Shown here: positions 1 to 11,744 of the stretch, in pieces | Position numbering within the stretch: position 1 is the stretch's first letter | How the letters are laid out: every line of letters starts with the position of its first letter | Assembly: GCA_032622095.1 (NCBI GenBank) | Contig: CP136062.1 | Location: forward strand, 7,070,001 to 7,134,000 | Source of the DNA: Siphonodentalium dalli | Taxonomy: Eukaryota; Mollusca; Scaphopoda; Gadilida; Siphonodentaliidae | Direction of reading: 5' to 3' | Length of the DNA stretch: 64,000 bases | Made by a program: the position numbers and the translations under genes | Notes under the pieces: model-generated | What the model was told of the DNA's origin: nothing | What the model saw: only the letters and a program-made list of their open reading frames with translations | Databases searched by the model: none

Positions 1-2410
1 TCCATGCCCTTCTGTTAGAACTATAATAATAATATATTTGTTTGTGTGTTTTAGCTTGTGGACTACACAGCACTCTATAAATAATTCCAAAGAATATAGA
101 CATGTCCGAAATATTATAAAGTTTTAACCAATAAAAAACAGATGGAAGCACCCTTCAGACATTTCTGTCTTCAACCCAGTAAACATTGCGGGCATGGTAA
201 TATTAGTATCCCTCGTCACAACTGGGCGGAGCCACTCTCCCATATTACTTATTAAGAGCTTCGAGACACCAAGTGCATGGCATCAGAAATAGTATTATTG
301 TCTATTTCATACCATTTCAGTCGAGCAGAATTGCCTCGGCTCATGCACGTGGCTAAGCAAAAAAAAAATTGTTTTATATAATTTTGACAATATGTAGTCC
401 ACTTGAAGCAAAAAACACCTCATGTCTCAGTCCTTCCCAGGAGATGGGAGTGATTGCACTCGCACCTATACGCACTCATAATTTTCAAATGACGGGTGCT
501 AAAATTCACACCCATCCCTCATCTCAAAATACTAATGGAGACTGTAATTGTTGGGTCAATAGTGAACTGTTTGAAAGTTTAATTAGATCCTTTACCAACT
601 CAGTTCAACAATGGCATATTAAAGTGTAACTAGACATAGGTCTATTCCACAATGACTTTTTGTTTTAGAAAAACCCAACTTACAATTATAGTATGGGTGC
701 AATATTACACCCATCTTCTGAATTACGGGAGCAAATAAATGCTCTCGCTGTGTTTTCCTCGTGGGAAGGACTGATGTCTTATATGCAGTCAAAGAAAATG
801 TCAATCACCTAATTAACGAAGTGGGTAGACTTTTGAAAAATGTTATTGTAGCAACAAATTGTCAAACACTTCAAAACATTAATTTTTTCTGTCAAATAAC
901 CAGAAACATGTTCAACTTTCCATGGTAAGGACATTTCTCTTGGCAAACTCAGTTCATATCAATACACGCATTTCTCAGAAATTCATACCAGGTTTCTCAG
1001 AATTCATGTCTAGACCAATGATAACATAGCCATGTCGTTTGCATGAGACATGTATATTTCACTCAAACCTATTAACCTAGCTTGTATGAGGCTCTTGATT
1101 TGGGAGAAAAATAATACATCAGGACTTGGGTCGGGATATGGGCATAGAAAAAAGTCATCTTCAGGGTCAGATATTTGGTCTGGACGCCTTGTGTTTGGCC
1201 GCAATATCTGACCCCTCAGGTTGAGATCTTTCCATCACACATGCCAGGTCATGATGGAAAATATTATTCTTACCTCAAGCATGAAATTCTTGCCATATGA
1301 CATCAAAGCGCACAGTTTTATGAATGTTTTATGAATGTTATCTCCTGTCACTTTCGTTTTGGCGGATAAGAAAACGGGTGCTAACTGTGAAATTATCAAT
1401 GTGACCAGATATGACAAGAGATTTATTATGCTATTTTAGCTATGTGTCGAGAAACTCTGGGAGTTCCCTGAATATCATCAATCGACTGATTGGCTTCATC
1501 ACTTTAAGTGTTGTGATTGACTGACACTAACATAAAGATTCTTGGCGGTAATGGAATTTCCAGATATTTTCTTTAGACTCTGTAATGCATAGCTTGTTCA
1601 AGAGTGTAATTTCAATTAGAACTGGTGTACATTGTATAATACACAAGCTTTGTACATCTCGATGATAGTGAAATTAATACATGAAATAATAGAAAGAAAC
1701 TCTTAAAGGTGACATGCAACAGTTTAGAGTGTTCTATGCCCCTACATATTAATATGTCATGATTCTATGACGTGGAAATGCAAAGTTTGTGTAACTTACT
1801 CTCTTTTCAGTTAGGTGAGAATCCATCCTATATATAATGATAGTTCAAGGAATACTATTTCACAAGAGTAATATTCGCATTGATGGCACAATAGGCCTGT
1901 TATAGCCCAGATAGCCCCAAAATTGTCTATTTGATCATATCAGATTTTGAAAACAATTTTGAGACTTCTTTCTCTTAACAAATTCTACCATTTGCTCTCT
2001 GTTCAAAGAAGATTATAAGATACACTTTGAAAAAGAAAACATATATGTATCAGTCGACTTAGACTTATCATTTTGCAGAAATATTCTACGATATGTGTTA
2101 GGAGAAATCAACTGCGAATGCTTTAACCTCAATCAGTGATGTAAAAAAATATGGGGAGATAAGTCGTGACATTTTTCGCTTTAAAGACAAAATTAATAAA
2201 CAAATATGATCAGGTTTAAACTAACCAAATTAGGGCTCCCAGTTTCAATATTTACCTGGTAAATGTTTTTTTATAACATTATATCAACAGGTCTGGTTTC
2301 TGACGAGGAAAACATTGCACTGAAAAAAGGCAATTTCATCCGTTATCACAGATTTTCAACCTTTAATTTCAGCTTCAATTATCCCTGTGATGCCAATATC
2401 AGCTTATTTA
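1..2410. other. No recognisable gene or repeat
   Basis: AT-rich sequence with stops in all frames at short intervals. I see no convincing exon, RNA gene or element end. If the minus-strand gene ends at 2,927, this stretch is its 3' flank. Confidence 0.5.
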
Positions 2411-2497
2411 ATTAAATGGTACAAAATTGAAAGATATACATATTTTCTGTATTATTAAATGGTACAAAAATTGAAAGATATACATATTTTCTGTATT
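2411..2497. repeat. 43-bp tandem duplication
   Basis: Two adjacent copies (2,411-2,453 and 2,454-2,497) beginning 'attaaatggtac' are identical apart from one extra A in the second. This is a recent local duplication without coding meaning. Confidence 0.9.
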
Positions 2498-2926
2498 ATT
2501 ATAAGTTATTTTGGTGGACTGACAATAACATGGTATGACCCTGATGGCTTGGGGTGGTTATGTTCACCTGAGTTGCGAAGCAACGAGGTCGAACATAGGC
2601 AGGAAGCTGTCAATGTCACCATGTTATCATCAATCCACCAAAATAACATAACGGTCCTGGTCATTCACAGAAATTTAAACTTATTCTGAAGAATGATCAG
2701 CAGAAAATGTCAGAAATCTCCTATCGATCTCTCCATAACGTTGTTCAATGTAAATTACATCATGAAAAGGGAGGCCAACACGAGACTATAAAACAGTTGT
2801 CTTGGATTGGATGATGATCATCCTTGTCACCATGTTAGAGACTTTCCAGCTAGACATCCACTTTGATACAACTTTGACCAATATATGCTGGTGATCTGGT
2901 TAACCTGTTGGTACGATGTTGAACCT

Positions 2927-3043
2927 TTAATTCTTAGTAAGATCATCAAACTGTGCCATCTCAAGCTCAGAGCCCGGAATCGCAATATTAGGTGTTCGTG
3001 TTGAACTTCTTCTCTGTAGTTCCAATGAATTCCAAACACGTTC
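2927..3043 (-). CDS. Possible 3'-terminal exon of minus-strand host gene
   Basis: Read on the minus strand, a pyrimidine-rich tract (tctcttttgtcc) leads to an AG at 3,044-3,045, followed by an open stretch of 38 codons and TAA (2,927-2,929). The peptide starts ERVWNSLELQ and ends ELEMAQFDDLTKN, which is protein-like in composition (acidic C-terminus). It starts in phase 0, the phase in which the exon at 18,910-18,993 ends, so it could be that gene's last exon. Weak points: an earlier AG four bases upstream would give another frame with a stop after 19 codons, no clear AATAAA follows closely, and the family is not recognised. This is inference from splice signals and phase only. Confidence 0.27.
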   Translation of the reverse strand, partial: ERVWNSLELQRRSSTRTPNIAIPGSELEMAQFDDLTKN

Positions 3044-3850
3044 CTACCTACAAATAATGGACAAAAGAGATGATATACATTAATAAAAGTGTTAATGATA
3101 TTGTAGCTCAGCTTGGACACGAGGCATAATTCTTACAGAAGTTAATGGAATGATAAAGGGGAAAGTTGAAAATTTCCAGTGTATACATGTACCACCCACG
3201 GTTAATTAGATTCATATATCACACACATATCTAGGCCACCCGACCTGTTACAATAGGTTTGGGGGCTGAAGTTTGGGTGCCCCAAATTAATTATAACCAA
3301 ACAGTAATATTCAGAGTTTGTCATGTTTTGTACATCTATACCTATATTTGGAAAAACAAGCAAAAATACCATTGGAAATCATAATAATCAGTGCCATTGT
3401 ATTATCACTGGAATAATTTCTCATTATATTGATATCTGTTTGTTTTATAAAGCACAATTTTTTGTGCATTCACATGTCATTTAAAAGGAGGTCAACAAAT
3501 AACAGTTAACTTCCAAATACTAGAAATAAGGCCAAAACAAAATGAATGCGTGTTTCCCGACCGTCTTCAAAACACCCCGACCCAAGTTCATTTTATTGGT
3601 TTTAAATTTAAAAAATCAATCTATAAACCAACCGACCGCACTGATAACAAAACTATGTACGCATGGTTCCATTTGATCTGATTCACCTCGCGAGATAAAT
3701 GATATCTTTGATATATTTATATATTTTTCGCAAAGCCACATCGCCACTCTTCAAACGGTAAGTCAAATTACGACTGGAAGATCACGAGTTATCGTACCTC
3801 TTCGCTGACCGGAAGCACGTGTTTGTGTTGATATGGGAGTGTGTTCATGG

Positions 3851-4556
3851 GAGTGTGATGGCTGAGTGGTTAGCGTGTTTGACTATTGGCCAGAGACTTT
3901 CGCTTGGACCCCGGATCGATTTACCTCGATCCTCGACAAAACAAAAATCGGGAGTTTTGAGTGTGCCTATATAAAGTACCGTGTATGCTTCGCTGAGGTG
4001 TCGTTAAGCGGTAATCCTCTCTCGCACGGTGTCATGTACAGGGATGACACTGGTTTGATCACGCCGTTCTATGAACTTCTATCGGGTGGGGAAGTTAATG
4101 GCTGTCCCTGTCCCGTATACTACCATGTGTGCACGTTAAAGAACCATACGATCCACAGATTAATGGCAAAATTCCTGTCTAAATTCCTCCCTTGGGGGTG
4201 TAAAGTTGACATTCCAGGTGATGGCTTAATAGAGTTATCTCTCTTCAATCTACATAACTGTGTGTATATATAGTACATTGTAGCATTCGTTGTGTGACAC
4301 AGTAATGGGACGTTTCAGCAACGTCGGCGGGTTCGCTTACATGTGCCGCAACACAGATCAAAGGCTCATCCAAGTTTGAGGTCCACTGTGCGCAGGTCAA
4401 AGGCCGATTTCAGGTCTACTGTGGCTTCGCATTTAGAGGGTGACTTTACGATATAAAAACATGTTTGTATAATATAGTACATTGTAGGATTCTACCCCAT
4501 CTGATGGGGGTGCGCGGACAAGTCATCGGCGGAATTTACTCATACCATACCATATG
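3851..4556 (+). mobile_element. tRNA-derived SINE candidate
   Basis: The head resembles a Ser/Leu-type tRNA gene: a perfect A box (TGGCTGAGTGG, 3,859-3,869) and a degenerate B box (GGATCGATTTA, 3,913-3,923) at the expected spacing for an internal RNA polymerase III promoter. The body includes 'gtgcacgttaaagaacc' (about 4,131), a phrase I associate with mollusc SINEs. The far end has short 'ATACC' repeats (4,538-4,553), as expected of a SINE tail. The tRNA part cannot form a full mature tRNA. The open frame across 3,866-4,273 is accidental. A similar 'gtgtgcacattaaagaacgc' fragment lies near 63,545. Confidence 0.6.
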
Positions 4557-4879
4557 GCGTATTGTTGAGTGTATTTGAGCAAAAAAGCTGTAGCCGGCTG
4601 TGACTTATAAGACATGCACAGTAGGAAGCTACAGCGGCCAGGGAAATGAGCATAGTTCTAATGATGTTTTCTATGGAGTGGTACGATCAATTTCTTTGAA
4701 TTTTTCGGTGATTTTTTAGTGGAATGCTAAATTCCCCATGTTGGCATATAGCCTAAGAACTAACTTATAACTTTGTCGCACTCAAACAAGTCCAAAAGGT
4801 GTGACTGTCCCAATGGGACTAAGGATACCCCCCTGTGTTTTTAAAATACTAAGTAAACATTTAGTTAAAATTATAAAAT

Positions 4880-5185
4880 AACAGTTCCCATTGCAGGTGC
4901 ACAAACCTAACCGTAATCTTAAACCTATTGACCGAAAAATGTAGGAATAAAAGCTCCGACAAAATTATGCAAGTCGAAAAAGGGGAATAACTCCACATTC
5001 TCATGGTACTAAATATCAGTGCCAAGATTTAAAAATATTGACCTAAAAATATAGAAATAAAAAGCTCGGACAAAACTAGGCATGTTGCAAAAAAAATTCT
5101 AAGTCGGAAAATGGGGATAACTCCACCAAAAAATGTCGGACAGACGTCATAATCGCAGGTGCACAGGTTCCCATGGTACTAAATA
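4880..5185 (+). repeat. Interspersed repeat, truncated copy
   Basis: Shares long near-identical stretches with 6,297-6,480: 'taggaataaaagct(c/t)gacaaaatta', 'gggaataactccacc', 'cagacgtcataatcgcaggtg' and 'ttcccatggt'. This copy lacks the terminal hairpin of the later one and runs into the next repeat family at about 5,200. Confidence 0.7.
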
Positions 5186-5337
5186 TTTGTGCCAAGTTAA
5201 AAAAAACGAGACAGTCAATGACTGTGGGGTCGCTCACCAGACTGCAAAGACTGATAAGACTGGGACTCGGGAGACCACAACAGTCAGAACTGTTCATAAT
5301 CACTTTAAAAGAAGTAGATATCTAAAGAGTTAAATCT

Positions 5338-5711
5338 AAAAAAAAAAAAATTTGGAGTTATGTCCCTGGCCCTGCCCACATTTGACACAGTGACCTGATT
5401 TGAACAAATCTGAACCCCAGTCACCCAAGAATCCTTCATACCAAATATGAACCCATATAGCCTGATGGTATTTGAGAAGTCATTTTAAGAATACTATGGA
5501 GGGAAAGAGTTATGGCCCTGGCTTCGCCAAGTGAACTCATTTGAACAAATCTGAATGTGAGTCACCTAGGGAACATCCTCACCAAATATGAACCCATTTC
5601 GTCCAATGGAATCAGAGGAGAAGATGTTCAAAGAATTGTTGTCGGACGGATGGACGGACAGACGAGCAGTGATGACTATAGCTCCACCGGAGACTTTGTC
5701 TCAGGTGAGCT
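5338..5711 (+). repeat. ~180-bp unit repeat element with terminal hairpin, copy 1
   Basis: Two units of a ~180-bp repeat ('gagttatgtccctgg...gacctcatttgaacaaatctga...accaaatatgaaccca') are followed by GGACGGACAGACGAG and a small hairpin (5,679-5,711, tagctcc...ggtgagcta). The open frame across it is accidental. Confidence 0.75.
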
Positions 5712-5744
5712 AAAAATCAATGATCAAAATGTAAAAATGTAATT

Positions 5745-6293
5745 TTTTTGTTTTTAGAGTTATGTCCCTGGTTCTGCCCCTATTTGACCCAGTGAGCCAA
5801 TTTGAACAAATCTGATTCCCAGTCACCCAAGTTCCCTCAGTACCAAATATAAGCTAAATCGGCCCACTGTTTCTTGATAAGATGTCATTCTAAGAATTAC
5901 TAAGGAGGAACAGTTATGGCCCTGGTTTCTCAACTAATCAACCTGGTGACCTCATTTGAACAAATCTGAACCCCAGTCATTCAAGAACCCTTCATACCAA
6001 ATATAAGCTAAATCGGACCAATGATTCTAGACAAGAAGTCATTTTAAGAAGTACTATGGAGGGAAAGAGTTATGGCCCTGGCTTCGCAACTAATTGACCC
6101 AGTGACCTCATTTGAACAAATCTGAATGGGAGTCACCTAGGGAACATCCACACCAAAGATGAACCCATTCCGTCCAATGGAATCAGAGGAGAAGATGTTC
6201 AAAGAATTGTTGACGGATGAATGGACGGATGGATGGACGACGAACGAGGAGTGATGACTATAGCTCCACCGGAGACTTTGTCTCAGGTGAGCC
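5745..6293 (+). repeat. ~180-bp unit repeat element with terminal hairpin, copy 2
   Basis: Three ~180-bp units homologous to 5,338-5,711, ending with GGATGGATGGACGACG and the same hairpin (6,261-6,292, tagctcc...ggtgagcc). The units vary in number between the two copies while the 3' terminal part is constant, as in mobile elements with a variable satellite core. Confidence 0.75.
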
Positions 6294-6296
6294 AAA

Positions 6297-6577
6297 AATT
6301 TACCTAAAAATGTAGGAATAAAAGCTTGGACAAAATTATACGTGTTGCAGAAATTTTCTAAGTCGAAAAAGGGGGAATAACTCCACCAAAAAAAGTCTGA
6401 CAGATGTCATAATCGCAGGTGCACAGGTTCCCATGGTGGTTAATGCCTGTGCCAAGTTTCACGGAAATTGATAAAAAAAACTCCGGACAAATTTGCGTCC
6501 ACGGACAGACGACGGATGGACGGATGACGAGCTGACTCCAGTATACACCCCCTAACTTTGTTGTGGGGGGTATAACT
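6297..6577 (+). repeat. Interspersed repeat ending in hairpin
   Basis: Full-length relative of 4,880-5,185. The 3' end has ACGGACAGACGACGGATGG and then a hairpin with stem AGTATACACCCCC (from 6,540) / GGGGGGTATAACT (to 6,577). Its right boundary is fixed by comparison: the sequence that follows, tattaagaatgc, continues the duplicated segment R1, which at 6,778 and 15,175 is preceded by other sequence. Confidence 0.75.
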
Positions 6578-6777
6578 ATTAAGAATGCATTTTCTGATAC
6601 ATCAGTTGCAGAATGGAATATACCTGAGGTTAACAGATAGCAGCAGCAAGCCATATCTGGCATTCTAGAAGCAAACTCCAATCCTTCATTCCTTCAGGCA
6701 AAGTCAGCCTAAAAATGAAATAAATGTACATGTTGATGTATTGAGTTTACTACCAAATTATTGTTTTCTTATTTTTT
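6575..6777. repeat. Duplicated segment R1, copy 1 (short)
   Basis: First of three copies of a segment (others at 6,778-7,710 and 15,172-16,215) sharing 'tattaagaatg', 'gatacatcagttgcagaatg', the exon-like block at 6,624-6,708 and 'aaataaatgtacatgttgatgtat'. Copies 1 and 2 are arranged head to tail. Confidence 0.85.
6624..6708 (-). pseudogene. Damaged copy of terminal-exon block
   Basis: On the minus strand: a strong acceptor (atttatttcatttttag) at 6,709-6,710, an 85-nt block and a plausible donor (CTCAG|GTATAT). In the frame that is open in the copy at 15,236-15,307, codon 5 is TGA here, after which the frame reads on similarly (RNEGLEFASRMPDMAC). It looks like a duplicated exon that has lost its frame. 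Confidence 0.4.
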
Positions 6778-6837
6778 AACTATTAAGAATGCCTTTTCTG
6801 ATACATCAGTTGCAGAATGGAATATACCTGAGGTTAA

Positions 6838-7319
6838 AGGTACTCAATCCGATTCGACAGTCCCCATATCATCAGATTCCAACAACAACATTTTTTGAAA
6901 TGCCACTTCAGTTATCAGAATCGATTAATTGCCCAAAAATAATGCTATTATAGCCTAACCAGAGTCAAGTATAGTAATAATGCTATTATAGCCTAACCAG
7001 AGTCAAGTATAGTATAAAATTACCCAAAACCTGTTATTTATCAACGTTTTGTTCAACGGATTTTTGCCAGTTCTCAAATAACTGACACAAAAAAGCGACT
7101 CGATTTTAGAGTTATCGATCTCCATCCGCTATCTGGTCAGATAATTTCTTCTCGTCGACAGATTACTGGGCCACCTAAAATTGAAATAATAGATTTCAAA
7201 CATCAATATCTGATCACCCCTAGCTATGATGTGTGGGTTCCTCGACACGAATCAAATATTTTTTACACCCGAAGCCAAGGAAATAGTAATTTGCGAGCTT
7301 TAATTCGGATTGAGTACCT
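6838..7319 (+). mobile_element. TTAA-flanked MITE, copy 1 (482 bp)
   Basis: Terminal inverted repeats AGGTACTCAATCCGA / ATTCGGATTGAGTACCT, flanked by TTAA (6,834-6,837) and TTGA (7,320-7,323, one substitution). The uninterrupted R1 copy at 15,228-15,240 shows the empty site (ggttaacag). TTAA target choice is typical of piggyBac-type transposases, but the termini do not begin CCC, so the superfamily is tentative. No coding capacity. Confidence 0.85.
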
Positions 7320-7329
7320 TTGACAGTTA

Positions 7330-7390
7330 GCAGCTGCAAGACATATCTGGCACGTTAGAAGCAAACTCCATTCCTTCAGGCGAAGTCAGC
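7330..7390 (-). pseudogene. Damaged copy of terminal-exon block
   Basis: Minus-strand acceptor (cctttttag at 7,391-7,393) followed by GCTGACTTCGCC and then TGA (7,376-7,378) at codon 5, the same lesion as in the copy at 6,624-6,708. A 7-bp deletion relative to the 15 kb copy further breaks the frame. Part of R1 copy 2. Confidence 0.4.
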
Positions 7391-7710
7391 CTAAAAAGGA
7401 AATAAATGTACATGTTGATGTATTCAGTTTACTACCAAATAAATTTTTTCTTCTTTATATGAATATACATGTATGTACAATATTCTTTACCCATTATAAA
7501 ACCATATACCCATGTTTCATAACTTGAAAATAAATTTTATAACAAAATTAAACAATTTAATGAAAAGAAATGCAAACAATAAGATGAAAGAGAAAAAAAA
7601 TTCCAATGGATGGGGGAGGGGGGGGTCTGGAAACGAAATAGTGTTGTAAATTAATAAATGATCACTCAAGAAAATATGCAAACATTGACAATTGGAGCGA
7701 TTTATTGATG

Positions 7711-7965
7711 ATGTACATGTACCATGATATTTTAAACTATGGATGGAAGCTACATGTAGGCCTACATCTGGGAGGGGGAGGGTGTTTAACTGCTTGCTTT
7801 CAAGGTTTGATTCAACAAAATAATTGTGATTTGCAGGAGTCTAACCTGACTATGAAAACAAGAAATTACCATGCATTGACTGGTCCCATAAACACCTTGC
7901 TCATAATTTTGGCTATAATTTCTGGCAATTTGCCATAAGATTGCTGGCTCTCATAATAACATTAA
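7711..7965. other. No feature seen
   Basis: Short stretch between R1 copy 2 and the next MITE, with no gene or repeat that I can support. Confidence 0.4.
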
Positions 7966-8352
7966 AAGATGCATAATCAGAACAAACGTTCGCAAATTAA
8001 TATTTCTTAGGCTTCAGGGTAAAAAATATTTTATTCGAGTCCAGGAACCAACCCAGAGTCAGAGTGATCAGATATCAATATTTGAAATCTATTATATTTC
8101 ACCATCAGTACTTTTTAGTGGCCTGGTAAAAAGTCGATGAGAAGACGGCCCCGAACCAAACTGCGGATGAAGATGGATAACTCTAACATCCAAGTGGCTT
8201 TTGTGTGTCAGATATTTGACAAACTGGCCAAATTTTGTTGAACAAAATGGTCAGCATTATTTTTGGGCATTTAATCAATTCTGATAACTGAAGTGGCATT
8301 TCAAAAAATGTTGTTGTCGAATATGGGGACCATCGAAATGGATTGAGTACCT
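7966..8352 (-). mobile_element. TTAA-flanked MITE, copy 2 (387 bp)
   Basis: Reverse-oriented relative of 6,838-7,319: its reverse complement shares the terminus and 'acaacaacattttttgaaa', 'tgccacttcagttatcaga' and 'gcccaaaaataatgct'. Perfect TTAA on both sides (7,962-7,965 and 8,353-8,356). The distal end (AAGATGCATAATC) is a diverged version of the inverted repeat. No coding capacity. Confidence 0.85.
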
Positions 8353-8356
8353 TTAA

Positions 8357-8919
8357 TAAAGCTGAAGGTGTCATTAATTGTCACTACATTTTGGTGCGAT
8401 GGGTACCCAGCTTACAAGTGTTTTGGGTACCCACCTTACCTTCTCTGTGTATTCAGCACACATTTGATAACAAAATCTTTCAACTGACCACATGGTGCAT
8501 GATCTTTAAAACTATTATTCCTGCCTCGTTATCATAAATGCGTGTTTATTGGCAACATAATTCAAAGAAATGGGATAAATTCTATAACTCACAAAAGGCC
8601 AGTATGGGTGCACAAAATACATTTTTGTAAAATTGGGTAACCAACACCAAAATCTAACACGACCACAAAATATATACCTGTGTTTAAGGCAATGATAGGC
8701 AAAAAACAGAGGAGAGGCGGTGATACTTTTATTAAATTATTTCTTTAGTTTTTTTTCGCTGGGGGGGGGGGGGACATACCAGATGCTAAACAACTTGTGA
8801 AATCATCTCTACTTGATCAAGTGTGAATCAAAGGTATTTAATACTGATGTCATGACTAAAAAAAATTAAATTTGTTATATGCCTTGATCGATAAGAATAC
8901 ATGCTATCATAATGAATAA
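8357..8919. other. No gene seen; contains a G homopolymer
   Basis: Non-coding AT-rich DNA. A run of 13 G lies at about 8,761-8,773. Nothing else is recognisable. Confidence 0.4.
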
Positions 8920-9094
8920 CCCTTTCATGACAGGAGCTGCGCTGGAACGGTATGAATAACCCTGTGCCAGTGCAGTTTCATGGGGAGCCTCGCATATATC
9001 ATATAATTTATTGGCTCAAGTTATGTACATGTATAAAAGAATGCACTCGCACAGGGTTTTCACAAAATTTCAAGAAACTCCAGTCATGAAAGGG
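8920..9094. mobile_element. piggyBac-like MITE, 175 bp
   Basis: Inverted repeats CCCTTTCATGAC / GTCATGAAAGGG, flanked by ATAA (8,916-8,919) and TTAA (9,095-9,098). CCCTTT termini with TTAA targets fit piggyBac-type elements. The inner halves are also inverted (ccctgtgccagtgca ... tgcactcgcacaggg) and match the core of the element at 11,745-11,988. Confidence 0.8.
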
Positions 9095-9211
9095 TTAAGT
9101 GGGAAGTAAAGAACTAGAAACCATGATTGTGTTTAATGTATTTGACTTTAGGCTGGTATGACTGCTAATGGCTCTTTCCATGTCTGTTTTGAACTTTTCT
9201 GTGCATTTTAA

Positions 9212-9479
9212 AGATGCATAATCTGATTAAGCGCCCCCTCGTTTACTATTTATTTGAATTTGGGGTAAAAACTATTTGATTCGAGTCAAGGAACCCACCC
9301 ACCTATCATAGCTCAGAGTTATTAGATATTAATTTTTGAAAACTATTTTAATTTTTACCATCGAGACTTATCAGTGGCCCAGTAAACAGTCAATGAGCGA
9401 CAGAATTGGACCAAATGGCAGATGAAGATGGATAACTCTAAAATCAAGAGGCTATGTGTTGATAATAAGGCCAAATTTA
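9212..9479 (-). mobile_element. TTAA-flanked MITE, copy 3 (truncated)
   Basis: TTAA (9,208-9,211) followed by AGATGCATAATCTG and sequence matching copy 2 from its AAGATGCATAATC end (ggggtaaaaactatttgattcgagtc..., agatgaagatggataactct). The GAGTACCT end is missing, so this copy is truncated at about 9,479. Confidence 0.75.
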
Positions 9480-10154
9480 GGTTTCACTAGGGAAAAGAAA
9501 ATCGGGGAAAGCTAAGTTTTTCATGGACAACATGGCGAAAGTCCCCTAAAATCCAAATTGAGCTTTTTTGAAATATCTTGATTTTTCTGAGTGGTTCAAA
9601 TTCTGAAGCATTTCCATCAGGCCGTATGCGAATGCAGTCATATATAGATCAAATAGTTCCAAATTCTTACAACCTTGAGATATACACAAACAATGCTTAG
9701 TCGTGAAACATATTAGTAGAATGTATGTCCCAAAATGGCCAAAATAGAATGGAAATAAAATTTTGTCAAAAATCGAATAGCTAGTCCCATAAGAGTGACA
9801 ACATGCTCAAAATGTGTGAGGAACAATGGATGTGAAGTATAAGAGAAACATTATATCGGGGATTTACGAAATTCTCTCTAATATATATAGTGATATAGTG
9901 ATTTTCCGATAATCGGAATCGGCGATTAGCACTCGGCGATGTCAAGGTTATAATAATTGTGAGTTCATTAGAACGAACGTAGCCATTAACTTCAGTGTTA
10001 TGAATAGCCAAACATACAAACAATATAAAAAATAGGAATGCATGATGGACCGCCGGCGGTTCCTAAAAAGAAGGAATTCTAATGTTACAGAAACTAAGTT
10101 TCAGCAAACTTCCAGAGTGTGGATAACAATCACAAAATTAGCCCCCCCCCCCAC

Positions 10155-11487
10155 TAGAGATGGGCGGTACTCGGTATTTACCGTGCGATATCTGTATCAG
10201 CGTAATACCATTTTTACCGTACCGAATCAAAACTAAAAATACCGTATTTTCGGTAATGAAATTATTCATGTGTTGCCAACATATGTGCGTCACCTTGTCA
10301 CCGCGGCCGTAACATGCATGAATTGTATGACCATTTCAAACGTAAGCAACAAGAATCGGATAATTATGATAACTCGGTGTAACAAGTCGGTACTGCATGT
10401 GTTAGTCTATAATTTCAACATTGTTACATCAAGGGCACAGCTGCCCGACAGCATCTTTGATCTTTACAACATATTAATGACAATGTAACTAACATCATGA
10501 GATATGACTACTCACAGCTGGAGCATTATGTGTCAATTTCGGTATCCGTCCAAATGGAAAATGCGTGGGCAACTCGGTATCTGTGTCCCAAGTTGGATCG
10601 AAGCATGTGGAATCGAAGCACGTGTTATGGGGGGGGGGGTCCCCGTTCACAACAAATTGAAAACCCCACAGGTTACTTTATAATTAGACGGTGATGCAAT
10701 AGCGATTGATATACGCATTGCAGATTTTTTATACAACCTGATCTTGCCAATTGCAAATAGCATATCTTGGAAAGTTGTGCACAAATATGTTTATATCCTA
10801 CTATAAATTACTTTATTAAACATATATATACTTACCGGTTTATTATACATATGTGCCTATATCAGACAAAAAAGATCGCGTGATAACTTTAAATTAACAC
10901 CTGGGCATCGTGTGTAACAGGTAGCTTGCCTGCTGCAAATAAGAGGGACTCTTAAATTGTATACATGAATGGTATATCACGCTGCAAGGAGGAGAATATG
11001 AACCCGCGGGTTTGGGCATCTGCAGTTCGGAAATTGTCATGGCCGGTTTGCCTATTTCATGACATCGCGCCAACGTTCATAAATTTGTGAATTGTGATCA
11101 CTGATTACTACTCACAATTCTATTCACTCATGGAAATGTTACGAAAATCAATTGACACGAAAAAATATTGTAGTCATGCTCTTACTCTTTTCAAATCAGT
11201 GCGACGACATGCGTGTAAATCATCAAAGAGATTTGTGAATATTACTTAATTACGTAGGTAATTTTGTTGCCTAATTTAGGTATTGTCATGAATGTAGTAG
11301 ATCCGTGGACCGTGGTCATATATACATGTATATTGTTCAGCTAAAAACTTGAATTACAATAATTTACTGGGAATATCTGCTTTGATCTTATTATTTAATA
11401 GCAATACCGATTACTGTACCGATACAGAGGTAAATCAACGAAAATTTACTGATACCGAGATTGAAATTTCAATACCGCCCATCTCTA
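10155..11487. mobile_element. hAT-like non-autonomous transposon, 1,333 bp
   Basis: Termini TAGAGATGGGCGGTA (10,155-10,169) and TACCGCCCATCTCTA (11,473-11,487) are perfect 15-bp inverted repeats. The flanks are an exact 8-bp duplication, CCCCCCAC (10,147-10,154 and 11,488-11,495). Subterminal 'cggtat/ataccg' words are dense at both ends, typical of hAT transposase-binding regions. The internal ORFs are short and show no transposase or BED/DDE motif, so the element must be mobilised in trans. The superfamily call rests on the 8-bp target and TAG-type ends. Confidence 0.85.
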
Positions 11488-11744
11488 CCCCCCACCCAGA
11501 AATTTCAGGACTCAGAACAAATTAAATAATTGTAATAGTAATATTGAGTTTCATTCTGCAGTCACCACACGATAAGTGATAGCCTGTACTAGTAACATCT
11601 AAGTATACTCATGTTGTCAGAATCTCTATGATGCACAATCAAAGGTTGTTTAACCTTTGGTTGTCGATTAAACTGTGTAAAAAAAACACGGTATTCAATA
11701 ATACCTGGCAATTTCCTACATCCAAAATAAATAAAAGAGATTAA

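Larger units (their letters stand above)
6778..7710. repeat. Duplicated segment R1, copy 2, split by a MITE
   Basis: Homologous to 15,172-16,215 over its length, including 'ccatgtttcataacttgaaaataaatt' and 'aacaatttaatgaaaa' in the 3' half. It is interrupted at 6,838-7,319 by a TTAA-flanked element absent from the other copies, and lacks the ~570-bp insert found in the 15 kb copy. Confidence 0.85.

Noticed and set aside
3851-3935. Functional tRNA gene
   Set aside because: A and B boxes are recognisable, but the arms do not pair into a cloverleaf and the sequence continues into a SINE body.
8761-8773. G13 run as a quadruplex or regulatory site
   Set aside because: A single homopolymer without a second G tract nearby; similar C runs occur elsewhere in the window (10,142-10,152).
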